DNA of 35,998 bases, from contig JALSVQ010000159.1 in assembly GCA_027073495.1 (NCBI GenBank), positions 1-35,998 on the forward strand, read 5' to 3'. A program made the translations under genes and the position numbers. Of this stretch, positions 23,354-32,450 are shown one piece after another (position 1 is the first letter of the stretch; each line of letters starts with the position of its first letter). A model generated the notes under the pieces. That model had not been told where the DNA came from and searched no databases. It was given only the letters and a program-made list of their open reading frames with translations. This stretch comes from Flavobacteriaceae bacterium (GTDB lineage: Bacteria > Bacteroidota > Bacteroidia > Flavobacteriales > Flavobacteriaceae).

Positions 23354-26300
23354 TTAAAAATAAGCTTTTAGTTGCACTGAAGCATTGTGAACAGCACCTG
23401 AAGTTGTTGCTTTTCGCCCATTATAATTAAGATTTAAATCCATAAAACTATTTATTTTTTTATGAATTAGGAGTTGCCAAACTTCATTTTTACCTTGTTG
23501 TAATCCGCCGAGCATAAAATAGGCAATAGGCGAATTGGTATTACCTACAAAATCATTGATATAATAATCAAAACTTAGCGAAAGACTAAACTGTTTATCA
23601 CTTTGATGCTGTATTTTCAAAGCAAATACTTTTTGATGTAATACTTCTAAATTGCCAACAGTATTCTGCTTGTTTACCCAAGAATACGATGTAGAAAACT
23701 GCGTTTTTGTGCTTACTTTGTAGTTTAATTGTGGTTTGAATAGCATACTATTTATCTTGTGGTTTGCATTGGGATTGTTTGCTGCAAAATGTACACTTTT
23801 TTGTGATTTGGCTGTGAGTTCCAAGCGCCAATCAGTTTTGAAATGGTGTTTTAAATAAAGTCCGTGAGACTGGTTGTACTGCTCTTGCAAACCGATGCTT
23901 AGCAAGGTTTTGTTTTTTAAATCTAAATATTCATAATGCAATGCATATTTTTGCTTCCCTCGGTTGTAATACAAATCATTTTGAAAACGCGATAGTAATG
24001 ATAAGGTGTTAGTTGTTGCTTTTTGAAATGGATTGAGTGTAAAGTCAGTGCCCAATTGTTTGTTTTTTTGGTCAATACTCCAATGACTTTGCATGTAAAA
24101 TTTCGATAAAAAACGTTTGCTTTTCAGTTTCGATTGTTGCCACTGTATTGGGTTGATAATAATATTTTGTGTAAAACCATTTTGAAACGTTTTAATGTAG
24201 TTTTTAGTTGGTAGAAGCACGCGTATATAGTCCGCTTCATCTTGAAATTGAGCAACTTCAAATTCATCGAGTTCTTGAATGTTATTACTGTTATAATCAT
24301 TCCATTTATAATATCCCAAGCCTGAATCTGTTGCTACAAAAGTGTATTCTTGTTGCGGTAGTTTTCCTGAGAGTGTATTGTATTTGGTATTCCATTGTAC
24401 GAGTTTTTTCCAAAAATTATAATGCAATATGAATTTTGAATTTAAACTATTAATTTGGCTATTATCGGTAAAATCACTTGTTCTGTAGTTTACAAAAAGA
24501 TGAGCATTTCCTTGTTTGTTCTGGATAAAACGCGATGAAATACGATAGGAATTTGTAGTACTTTTATGCTGTAATGTGTTATTCAAAATACTATCATTTT
24601 GTATTAAAGCATACGCAAATTCAATGTTTTTACTATTTTTTTTACCTAAAAAAACAGCTGATTCCAAATTGTTAAAACCACGACTTAATGGATTGAGTAA
24701 AGCGGTGATTTTATCTTTACGCAAGGTGTTTTCTTCTTCATAGGTAAGTGCATATTTTGCCTTTGGATTGGTAAATGTTATTTTTGAAGTCAAATAATTA
24801 TAAGTATTGCTTTCTAAAGCACTTGTGCTTGCTAGTTGATTGCTGCTAAATTGGGTCGTCCATTTTTTATACTGATAGTTTGCATTCAACATGTGATTCA
24901 CACCTTTCGTTTCGCCAAATTGAAGTTGCTGTATTTGATACTTAAAACTGGTTTTTTCATTTTTTTGACCAAAAATTCCTGCTTGAAAAAAATCTTGATT
25001 ACCAAAAGTGTTTTGAATATTCCACTTGTAGTTAAAATCTATTTTTTTGAGACGTTCTATAGCTTTAAAGTCAGCTGCCAAATGCTCAAAACTGCCTTGT
25101 GTCCAAACTTGCCATTTTTTATTGATAAGTTGTTGTTTTATACTTGTTTTGAATGCTAAGGCTTTATTATCAGTATCGTCAATGGTAGAAAACAAATTTT
25201 TATCATAGTTGGACAATCCTGTTGCTATTTGAAGGTTTGTTTTATCCGAAGGCGTGTAGTTGGCATCAAAAGCGAGTACTTGTAGTTTGTTGGGCGCAAT
25301 GAGCTTTACAGTTGGAGAAAAGGCACCATTTCCTGCTCCAACATATTCATAAATCGTACCGATAGCATTGGTGCTTGCTATGCTGTAAGCGCCATTTCCT
25401 ATGCCGACATTGCTAAAACGCACATAAAACAATTCATCTGTTTCAAGATTGGAAAATTGAAAATAATACGATGCACCAGCAAGCACTTTTTTGTACAATA
25501 TTTTGTTTTCAGAATACGCTGTTGCCACTTCAGATGGCGCTTGCATTAAGGTTTCGCTATCGCCTGCTTGCCTTAATTGTTCTTGCTGAAGCGGCGTGAG
25601 TTCCTGTTGCAACGGACTATTTTTAGCATCATTTTCGGTATAAATACTAGCAGCAACATGCCATTTTTTTTGTTGAAAACCTGTTTGGGCAAAAGTCAGT
25701 AAGCGCGTATAACTTCTATCTGTATATTGATAGGTTATTTGAATACGGTCTTTAGCACTAATCGGGAATGTAGGACTGAAAATAATTTCGGCGTTTTGAT
25801 AATCAATACTATAGTCTTTTGAAGCGCCTCTTTCTAGTAGCTGACCATTACGATATACTTTTTCAGAGTCATTAACCAATAAGAGATAGACTTCATTGTT
25901 TTTGCCTTTGATTTTGTACGGTCCTTGATTGCCCTCTTCGCCTTGAAAATCATATTTACCATATTGCCCTTTGACAAGCGCTCCCGCAGTTTTTATATTG
26001 AAATGATTGCCTAAATATTGATAACGCACTCCTTGAATTTTCTTAGTGAAATTCAAAAAATAATCACGGTTTTTTAAGCTCATATCACCACCACGTACAT
26101 TCCATTTTCTAGCTTCTAACGCTATAAAAACTTCATCAAATTCTTTAATATTTTCGGAATAACCTATCTGTTGGCGTGGCAAATTATCATCGCGAATAAC
26201 CGCACGAAGTGTTACGCCTTGTTTTATTTCGCCAGCAAGTTGCAAATCTATAGCCGAGTTTACAACCATATCACTGGTATTTCCTAGTGTGATACCACGA

Positions 26301-26725
26301 CTAAAAGACCCTTTGGTCTGCAAGCCTTCAAAAGGAATGTGTTCCCGTTTTAAAGGCTTACTACTTATAAAGCTACTATCAATATGTGTAGGTTTCAATA
26401 TTAACGAAGTGTCGTAACCGTGGTAGGATTTTGTAAGAAATTGCGGCAAAGTTTTGTAATACACACGATATTGCTGCGCTAAGTCAAGTGTATCTTTGAA
26501 CGTGAGTTGCGCCTTTGCAAAATTGATCGTATATTCATTTTTTGAAATGGTTTTGTTAGCCATTGTTTTGAGCACAAAACCATACGGACTGATACTCATA
26601 CTATCTACCTGTAGCAGTTTATGATGCTGTAGTATAATAATTTTTTGGCGTATAGCAGTACTATCTATTTGCCCAAAAGCCAAATAGCTATTTATGATAC
26701 ATGCTATACTTATTAATCTTTTCAA
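23354..26725 (-). CDS. Large exported beta-rich surface/outer-membrane protein of unknown function
   Basis: This is an 1123-residue protein with a signal peptide (MKRLISIACIINSYLAFGQ). The N-terminal 330 residues are a beta-rich domain with conserved blocks such as GSFSRGITLGNTSD, QGVRYQYLGNHFNIK and YRNGQLLERGASKDYSIDY. From about 340 on, repeated amphipathic strands rich in aromatics and Asn/Gln run to a C-terminus ending in an aromatic (VQLKAYF), a beta-barrel-like pattern. I recognise this as a conserved Bacteroidota cell-envelope type but can give no function. It reads without break. A decayed copy of residues around SKPLKREHIPFEGL lies about 600 bases upstream. Confidence 0.7.
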   Translation of the reverse strand: MKRLISIACIINSYLAFGQIDSTAIRQKIIILQHHKLLQVDSMSISPYGFVLKTMANKTISKNEYTINFAKAQLTFKDTLDLAQQYRVYYKTLPQFLTKSYHGYDTSLILKPTHIDSSFISSKPLKREHIPFEGLQTKGSFSRGITLGNTSDMVVNSAIDLQLAGEIKQGVTLRAVIRDDNLPRQQIGYSENIKEFDEVFIALEARKWNVRGGDMSLKNRDYFLNFTKKIQGVRYQYLGNHFNIKTAGALVKGQYGKYDFQGEEGNQGPYKIKGKNNEVYLLLVNDSEKVYRNGQLLERGASKDYSIDYQNAEIIFSPTFPISAKDRIQITYQYTDRSYTRLLTFAQTGFQQKKWHVAASIYTENDAKNSPLQQELTPLQQEQLRQAGDSETLMQAPSEVATAYSENKILYKKVLAGASYYFQFSNLETDELFYVRFSNVGIGNGAYSIASTNAIGTIYEYVGAGNGAFSPTVKLIAPNKLQVLAFDANYTPSDKTNLQIATGLSNYDKNLFSTIDDTDNKALAFKTSIKQQLINKKWQVWTQGSFEHLAADFKAIERLKKIDFNYKWNIQNTFGNQDFFQAGIFGQKNEKTSFKYQIQQLQFGETKGVNHMLNANYQYKKWTTQFSSNQLASTSALESNTYNYLTSKITFTNPKAKYALTYEEENTLRKDKITALLNPLSRGFNNLESAVFLGKKNSKNIEFAYALIQNDSILNNTLQHKSTTNSYRISSRFIQNKQGNAHLFVNYRTSDFTDNSQINSLNSKFILHYNFWKKLVQWNTKYNTLSGKLPQQEYTFVATDSGLGYYKWNDYNSNNIQELDEFEVAQFQDEADYIRVLLPTKNYIKTFQNGFTQNIIINPIQWQQSKLKSKRFLSKFYMQSHWSIDQKNKQLGTDFTLNPFQKATTNTLSLLSRFQNDLYYNRGKQKYALHYEYLDLKNKTLLSIGLQEQYNQSHGLYLKHHFKTDWRLELTAKSQKSVHFAANNPNANHKINSMLFKPQLNYKVSTKTQFSTSYSWVNKQNTVGNLEVLHQKVFALKIQHQSDKQFSLSLSFDYYINDFVGNTNSPIAYFMLGGLQQGKNEVWQLLIHKKINSFMDLNLNYNGRKATTSGAVHNASVQLKAYF

Positions 26726-26747
26726 TATGTTTAAAACGTGTAAAGCA

Positions 26748-26755
26748 CAAAAATA
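26748..26755 (-). promoter_or_regulatory. Bacteroidota -7 element for the large surface protein
   Basis: The minus strand reads TATTTTTG, matching TAnnTTTG, 22 bases before the ATG at 26725. No clear -33 TTG is seen. Confidence 0.4.
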
Positions 26756-26931
26756 GTTTAATTTTTGGCTAAGAATAGTAAAAGGTTTTATTTAATACGT
26801 GAGGAATAATACTTCTATTAGAATTCCTTTTTTATAATTTTGGAAAAGAAAAATCAGCATAATAATCAAATTTCGAATGATTTTATAGCACGTTTTTAAA
26901 AATCTCTTCGCTTTGAGGACAACATATAGCG

Positions 26932-26988
26932 TCTTTGGTTCAAGTCTTCAAATGGAATATATTTGCGTTTTAAAAGCTTACTATGTTT
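26932..26988 (-). pseudogene. Decayed copy of a segment of the large surface-protein gene
   Basis: The plus-strand sequence here aligns closely with 26311-26369 inside the surface-protein gene; both contain CGTTTTAAA and GCTTACTA at matching offsets. On the minus strand it reads SKLLKRKYIPFEDL, against SKPLKREHIPFEGL in the intact gene. The flanking frame is closed. It overlaps the last codons of the SecB-like gene, so it marks the junction between core DNA and the defence island. Confidence 0.65.
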
Positions 26989-27430
26989 GTTTTCTTGTTT
27001 CTAGCATCTTACTTGGCGAAACTATAGGTAATATTACACCTTCTAAAGATGTGTCATTAAGGCGCTCATAGATAATACCTCGAGCAGTAGAATAACTGAT
27101 ACCTAATAAAACAGCTATAAATGTGCCATTAAAAGTAAGGTGTTCTTTTTTGTTAATTTCATAAAACTTCTCGAAATCATCTATAATATAATGAAAATCT
27201 ATATTAAAAAAGGCTTTAACATCTGTTTCTTTATTATCTTTAAGACCTAATATACTTACCATTAACCCAATTTTAATTCGTTTTTGGTCTATATTATGCA
27301 TTGTGGTATGCGCTACATCTATTTTAAAATTTAAATCCTCAATTTTAGATGATGATGCAATGTTACTTTCAATTATTTGTAGGTGAAAAAGATGAAAATT
27401 TTCAGATATTATTTTAGGATTTTTATCCAT
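26981..27430 (-). CDS. SecB-like chaperone of a toxin-antitoxin-chaperone (TAC) module
   Basis: This 149-residue protein has a SecB-like pattern: long beta strands (about 30-60 and 73-92), then GTFIAVLLGISYSTARGIIYERL and VILPIVSPSKML, comparable with the final helix and loop of SecB-like proteins. In TAC modules such as mycobacterial HigB1-HigA1-Rv1957, a SecB-like chaperone folds and protects the antitoxin. The order here, toxin remnant then HTH antitoxin then this gene with 13- and 10-base gaps, is the TAC order. Its last residues run into a decayed piece of the neighbouring surface-protein gene, so its C-terminus may be altered. Family membership is from pattern only. Confidence 0.6.
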   Translation of the reverse strand: MDKNPKIISENFHLFHLQIIESNIASSSKIEDLNFKIDVAHTTMHNIDQKRIKIGLMVSILGLKDNKETDVKAFFNIDFHYIIDDFEKFYEINKKEHLTFNGTFIAVLLGISYSTARGIIYERLNDTSLEGVILPIVSPSKMLETRKQT

Positions 27431-27440
27431 TAATTATAAA

Positions 27441-27830
27441 TTAACAATTAGCGTATAAATTTGATTGCTCATAATGAGTTTCAGTGCTTTCTTTTATAGC
27501 ATTTTTAATATTATCACCTTTTATTAGTCCTAAATAAACATATTTATGTTCAATAACGGGTTCTATATTAATTAGATTAATGTTTAAAGCAACTTCCATT
27601 TTGGTAATTGTTTTAAGTGTAATGTTATGCGATCCACTTAAAATTTTTGTTATTTCGGAAGGTTTTTTACCGAGAATTTTAGCAAAAGTAATTTTTTTAA
27701 TATTTCGTTCTTTTAAAATAGTATTTACTTTGGTTGCTATTGCTAAGTTTTTTTCAACAAATTTATCTATTTCTGGGTTTCCGTTTTCTGTTAACCAAGT
27801 ATCTATTATGCTTTTTTGTGGAAATTTCAT
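27441..27830 (-). CDS. HigA-type HTH antitoxin
   Basis: This 129-residue protein has an XRE helix-turn-helix at about residues 35-85 (VNTILKERNIKKITFAKILG, then KKPSEITKILSGSHNITLKTITKMEVAL), the fold of HigA antitoxins. The N-terminal 34 residues are an acidic-basic extension. The C-terminal 40 residues (VYLGLIKGDNIKNAIKE and beyond) lie outside the HTH and could be the aggregation-prone chaperone-addiction segment described for TAC antitoxins; that is inference. It lies 13 bases after the toxin remnant and 10 before the SecB-like gene. If the toxin is inactive, it may now act only as a local repressor. Confidence 0.7.
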   Translation of the reverse strand: MKFPQKSIIDTWLTENGNPEIDKFVEKNLAIATKVNTILKERNIKKITFAKILGKKPSEITKILSGSHNITLKTITKMEVALNINLINIEPVIEHKYVYLGLIKGDNIKNAIKESTETHYEQSNLYANC

Positions 27831-27843
27831 TTGTAGTTATTTT

Positions 27844-28122
27844 TTAGAAATAAATCTTTAAATCTTCATTATAATTTATATCAGTGCAATCTTCGTTCCA
27901 AAGAATATCGTTTTCTCTAAAGGCGTTATCTAATGCTTTGGTCAATTGGTTTGCAAATTTAAAATGTTTTTTTACGTTAGGGCAATCTTGTGCTTTCCTT
28001 GTGGTTTTAATAGCTCCACTAAAAAGGATAACTACATTGGTGTTTACTCTTAAACAATACAGGCGTAAGTTGTTTGCTTTTTTCTTACCAAACTCTGTAT
28101 ACTGAGGTTTTCTGCTAATGCC
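27844..28122 (-). pseudogene. Toxin-like gene lacking its 5' end
   Basis: An open frame of 92 codons has no ATG and is closed upstream by TAA. It is a compact basic sequence: EFGKKKANNLRLYCLRVNTN, VVILFSGAIKTTRKAQDCPN, then WNEDCTDI, ending DLKIYF. The middle resembles the beta-hairpin core of RelE/HigB-like toxins, and its position directly before a HigA-type gene is where the toxin of a TAC module belongs. The N-terminal half is missing, and the frame ends where the truncated Argonaute gene ends. A single deletion would explain both. No exact family was identified. Confidence 0.5.
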
Positions 28123-28981
28123 TTAATCTTAAAAAATCTTTTTTAGGTTCTCTACCTTTACCTGTACCAAAAGACAATTCATTTGAACTGTTTTTTGTTT
28201 TTAGTATTTTTTTATCATCTATTTCAATAAATCCTTTAGGAGATAAAGGAATAATACTTTTGAAAATATCATTATCTAAATAATCAGAATAAAACTTAGT
28301 AATTTCTTTTAAATATGGGTGGTATTTATTTGGTATTTTTTTAAAATACCTGTCAATGGTTAATTCATCTAAAAGTTTTCCACCCAAAATAGGGAACACT
28401 TCTTTTAAATCTACATTTAATTCTTGACTTTGCTCTTGATAATCATATATCTCATTTTTATAGATTACATTATTAATTAAGTCTGGTTGTAAATTATCAA
28501 AATCTAAAATACTTTTTTTATGTACTAAAGATGTACCATTGGAAGTTAAGACTAATTCCATACCTTTTGATACTTGGCCAAATTGAACCCTTAAAGAATA
28601 TTTTTTATAAGTATCATATTTAGCATTTTTAACTGTATTATCTTTTAACCATACCTCAACATCATTTACATAACCAAAACGAACTGCATCTGCATTTTTT
28701 AAAAAATAATTGTAAATAGATTTTGTGTAATAATGGTTGGCAAAATGCCAACTTTTACTTAAATCTACTTTTGTGACAAAATCACAATTGTCTTTATCTT
28801 CAAAGTTGCAATATAAATTATCACATTCTTGTAACTCACTTTCAAATTCACTCCATAAAGATTTAGGATAATCAAACTTTCTTAATGGAAAAAAGCCTGC
28901 TTTTTTTTCTTTGAAAAAACCAAATTCTACTAATGAAGTTGGATGCTTGAATGGAATGATATTTAATGTAAGTTTTTGCAT
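28115..28981 (-). CDS. Prokaryotic Argonaute, N-terminal half only (N-L1-PAZ-L2)
   Basis: These 288 residues match my memory of the N-terminal half of long Bacteroidota Argonautes (for example Mucilaginibacter-type). The blocks are LTLNIIPFKHP, VNDVEVWLKD, YKKYSLRVQF, MELVLTSNGTSLVHKKSILD, a FP-I-L block, HPYLKEITKFYSDYL, FKSIIPLSPKGF and SSNELSFGTGKGREP. It therefore covers N, PAZ and the start of L2. It stops at TAG (28115-28117) after DFLRLRH, so the MID domain (5'-guide binding) and PIWI nuclease are absent. Full-length members run to about 700 residues or more. It follows hsdR after 12 bases in the same direction. It is probably non-functional for cleavage; an accessory role of the PAZ half is unlikely but not excluded. 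Confidence 0.72.
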   Translation of the reverse strand: MQKLTLNIIPFKHPTSLVEFGFFKEKKAGFFPLRKFDYPKSLWSEFESELQECDNLYCNFEDKDNCDFVTKVDLSKSWHFANHYYTKSIYNYFLKNADAVRFGYVNDVEVWLKDNTVKNAKYDTYKKYSLRVQFGQVSKGMELVLTSNGTSLVHKKSILDFDNLQPDLINNVIYKNEIYDYQEQSQELNVDLKEVFPILGGKLLDELTIDRYFKKIPNKYHPYLKEITKFYSDYLDNDIFKSIIPLSPKGFIEIDDKKILKTKNSSNELSFGTGKGREPKKDFLRLRH

Positions 28982-28993
28982 AGCGGTTTATTC

Positions 28994-31945
28994 TTATGAG
29001 GCAGGTGGTTGCTGTTGCCATATTTTATCGAACACATAATCTAAATATTGACGTTTAAAGTCTGGGGCGTCTGTGAATTTTTTGTATAAATCGGTGTAAG
29101 TGAATATTACATCTTGCATTAAATCTTCTACTTTTTTATCAGAAGTTATTTTAGCATTTTGTTTGTCTGAATTTTTAACAGCATTTACGGTGTCAATATC
29201 TTGAATAAAATCTTTTGGTAATTGCTCAAATAAAAACTCTTTTATCTTATCATCATCTGACCAATTGTCAATACCAAAACGAGCATTAAACTCTTTAATA
29301 ATGGCTTCTAAAGTATCAAAATCATTCTCTCCTCTTTTACCTTTCATTGATGGTGGTGTTGGATCTATTTCTTCATCTCCTTTTAACTTGATATTTTCTT
29401 TAGTAGTAACAGATAATCTATAACTATCTAAATCTATGGCTTCTAATATTCCTTTTGCTAAATCTCCTGTACCTTCTGGTTTAATTTTAGGTAATAGAAA
29501 TTTAATAAACCAATATAATCTTTCCCAATACACATCAGAAAAAGTTAATATTTTAGATAAGAAAGCATAGGTTCTAAAGAATGATTTTGCTTTTACATAA
29601 AAATCTATTTTGCCATCATCATTTAATTCGGTTTTAAAAGTAGCAACACACTTATCAATTATTGGTTCTAATTGTTCTCTTGTACCATCATTGAAATATA
29701 AATCGGTAAACTCAACTACATTTTCTTTGGTATAAATTTGTGCATCATCTAATGCTTCTTGTAAATCATTTAGTTTATTTACATCTGTTTCTTCACTTAA
29801 AATAGTAGTTGTGTAAAATGGTTCAAAGGCTTCTTTTATATCTTCTATTGTATTGAAAAAATCTAATACAAAAGTATCTTCTTTGTTTGGTGCTGACCTA
29901 TTAAGTCTTGAAAGTGTTTGAACTGCTTGTACGTCTTTTAGTTTTTTATCTACATACATTGTATGTAATAATGGTTGGTCAAAACCTGTTTGAAATTTAT
30001 TTGCTACTATTAAAAAACGGTATTCTTTTTTCTTAAACATTTTAGGTATATCGCCACTTGAAAACCCATTTAGTCTTGGTTCGTCAACTTCATTATTATC
30101 TATTTCTTTTGTACCTGAAAAAGCAATAATACATTTATGAGGTGAATTGATTTCTTTTAAATATTCTTTAAAGGCATAATAATATCGGATAGCGTTATTG
30201 ATACTTTTACAAACTACCATTGCTTTGGCTTGTCCTTTTATTTGGTTGTGAACATCTGTATTAAAATGATTAACCATTATTTTGGCTTTTTCCATTATAG
30301 AAAAAGGATGACTTTCTACATAAGCCCTTAGTTTTTTATTGGCTTGTTTGGTTTCAAACTCTGGATTATCTTCTGCTGACTTATCTAATTTATAATAGGA
30401 TTGATAGGTAGTATAATTTTTAAGAACATCTAAAATAAAGCCTTCTTCAATGGCTTGTTTCATTGTGTAGGTATCAAAAGGTTTGAATTTACCTTCTGCT
30501 GTTTTATCTCCAAATGTTTCTAATGTTTTGTTTTTAGGCGTAGCCGTAAAAGCAAAATAACTACCGTTCTTTAGCATTTTACGTTTTTCTATCAATTCAT
30601 TGATAGCATCTTCAGAAGTTGGTGGTTCTGGGTCGTGAGCCTCATCTTCTCCATAAGGTGTTTTCTTGTCAGATAATACCCAATTCATTTTACTTGCTGT
30701 TTCACCACTTTGACTACTATGTGCTTCATCTATGATGATAGCAAACCTTTTAGCCTGTAATGTGCCTATTTCGTCCATAACAAAAGGGAATTTTTGAACC
30801 GTAGTAACAATTATTTTCTTACCATCTTCTAATGCTTTTTTTAGTTGTTTACTTCCTTTTTCAATGGCTTCTACAACATTACTTACTTGTGCAAATTGTT
30901 TGATATTATCTCTAATTTGTTTGTCTAATACACGTCTATCGGTAACTACTATAACACTATCAAAAACGGTGTCTGTATTATCTGCATTATGCAAACTAAC
31001 TAATTGATGTGCCAACCAAGTAATAGAATATGATTTACCTGAACCTGCTGAATGTTGTATTAAATAACGCTGACCAACTCCGTTGGTTTTAGCGTGATTT
31101 AGGATATTATCTACTGCTCTTAATTGGTGGTATCTTGGATAGATTAATTTCTTTTTTATTTTACCTGTATCTTCATCTTTTTCTTCTACTATTTGAGCGT
31201 AGTTTTCTATCATATTGCTCAAATTTTCTTTTGTTAAACTTTCTTCCCATAAGTAAGATGTTTTCATACCATTTGGATTTACAGGGTTTCCTGCTCCGTC
31301 ATTATCTCCTTTATTGAATGGTAAAAAGAATGTTTTAGTTCCGTTTAAATGCGTAGTCATATACACCAAATTGCTATCTACTGCATAATGAACCATACAC
31401 CTACCAAAGGCAAACAATGGTTCTTTTGGGTCTCTGTCTTTTTGATATTGAACTATGGCATTTTTTACGGTTTGCCCTGTCCAATGGTTTTTTAATTCTA
31501 AAGTAATGATTGGCAAACCATTTACCAATACTACCATATCTAAAGAATTACTATTGGCTAAACTGTAATATAACTGACGAGTAACCGAAAAATTATTAGC
31601 ATTGTAATTTGTTATTGACTTTTGATTAAGGTCTGATGATGGTTTTTTGTAGTAAAGATGTATGTGTAAATCTAAATCTTTGATGCCTTTACGCAGTAGA
31701 GTAATGATGCCTTTTTGTTTGATTTGCGTTTTTAATCTTTTTAAGAATTTCTCTTTACCTCTTTGTACTATCTTATCATAAGATGTAGGTTGGGTTTGTT
31801 GGATAAACTCGAATAAGACTTTTGTATTGATACATAAATCTCTATCATAGTCTTTACTACTACTTTTATCAAAATTATTAGTATCAACTAAATAGTTTTC
31901 TATAATTATCTCTAAGCCTTTTTCTGATGTATCTGTTATTTTCAT
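28994..31945 (-). CDS. hsdR: Type I restriction enzyme R subunit (HsdR)
   Basis: This 983-residue motor-nuclease subunit translocates DNA and cuts it when the HsdM/HsdS complex meets an unmodified site. The PD-(D/E)XK nuclease is at the N-terminus: D136 (LDMVVLVNG) and E150-L-K152 (ITLELKNHW). Walker A is HSAGSGKSYS at about 298-307, the DEAH box is IIDEAHSSQSG, FTATPK is motif III, and SRLNR is motif VI. The C-terminal 150 residues are helical (FNARFGIDNW), typical of HsdM contact. No hsdM or hsdS lies in the window. They should be upstream on the minus strand, beyond 35998. Its ATG follows the neighbouring unknown gene after one base. Confidence 0.93.
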   Translation of the reverse strand: MKITDTSEKGLEIIIENYLVDTNNFDKSSSKDYDRDLCINTKVLFEFIQQTQPTSYDKIVQRGKEKFLKRLKTQIKQKGIITLLRKGIKDLDLHIHLYYKKPSSDLNQKSITNYNANNFSVTRQLYYSLANSNSLDMVVLVNGLPIITLELKNHWTGQTVKNAIVQYQKDRDPKEPLFAFGRCMVHYAVDSNLVYMTTHLNGTKTFFLPFNKGDNDGAGNPVNPNGMKTSYLWEESLTKENLSNMIENYAQIVEEKDEDTGKIKKKLIYPRYHQLRAVDNILNHAKTNGVGQRYLIQHSAGSGKSYSITWLAHQLVSLHNADNTDTVFDSVIVVTDRRVLDKQIRDNIKQFAQVSNVVEAIEKGSKQLKKALEDGKKIIVTTVQKFPFVMDEIGTLQAKRFAIIIDEAHSSQSGETASKMNWVLSDKKTPYGEDEAHDPEPPTSEDAINELIEKRKMLKNGSYFAFTATPKNKTLETFGDKTAEGKFKPFDTYTMKQAIEEGFILDVLKNYTTYQSYYKLDKSAEDNPEFETKQANKKLRAYVESHPFSIMEKAKIMVNHFNTDVHNQIKGQAKAMVVCKSINNAIRYYYAFKEYLKEINSPHKCIIAFSGTKEIDNNEVDEPRLNGFSSGDIPKMFKKKEYRFLIVANKFQTGFDQPLLHTMYVDKKLKDVQAVQTLSRLNRSAPNKEDTFVLDFFNTIEDIKEAFEPFYTTTILSEETDVNKLNDLQEALDDAQIYTKENVVEFTDLYFNDGTREQLEPIIDKCVATFKTELNDDGKIDFYVKAKSFFRTYAFLSKILTFSDVYWERLYWFIKFLLPKIKPEGTGDLAKGILEAIDLDSYRLSVTTKENIKLKGDEEIDPTPPSMKGKRGENDFDTLEAIIKEFNARFGIDNWSDDDKIKEFLFEQLPKDFIQDIDTVNAVKNSDKQNAKITSDKKVEDLMQDVIFTYTDLYKKFTDAPDFKRQYLDYVFDKIWQQQPPAS

Positions 31946-31946
31946 A

Positions 31947-32450
31947 TTATGAATATCTTTCTTTTAGGTTTTGTGCTATTGCTGCTGTTTCTCTATAATT
32001 TCTACCTGTGGTTTGAACCCAAAGGGCAAATCTTTCATCTCGTTTCATTACAACTATTTCAATGACACCATTATCAAATATTTTCCTAATAAAACTATTC
32101 CCTCCAAAACCTGTTGATTTTATTTCAACTACATAAGGACTTTTAACTAATTTATCTGCTAATGGTTGTAAATATTCTTTTCCGTGATGGTCTCCAAATA
32201 GTGTTATAGTTTTTTCGCTTGCGTTTATATTAGTTTCTTCTAAAACTACATCACCTAAATTTTCAACAAAATCAGAAATTAATTGAACATCAAAACAATC
32301 TTTAGAAAATACGTTATTTACTTGTATAGTAGTAGCAACTTCTTCAACTTCATTTATTATAGGTAAACTATTTTGTTTCCAAAGTGTAGATGAATTTAGA
32401 CTTATGCTTAATGTTTCTTGCAAAAATGCTGCTGTTAAACCGAAACATTT
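31947..32450 (-). pseudogene. Downstream part of an unknown gene, after an in-frame TAA
   Basis: Continuing the frame of the 110-residue fragment past TAA (32451-32453) gives KCFGLTAAFLQETLSISLN and then 150 more residues. The TTG at 32421 could start a 158-residue product. The segment has a GDHHGKEYLQPLADKLVK block and a beta-rich GFGGNSFIRKIFDNGVIEIVVMKRDERF block. No function is recognised. Together with the upstream piece the intact gene would be 31947-32783, 278 sense codons, between the AAA ATPase and hsdR. Confidence 0.65.
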
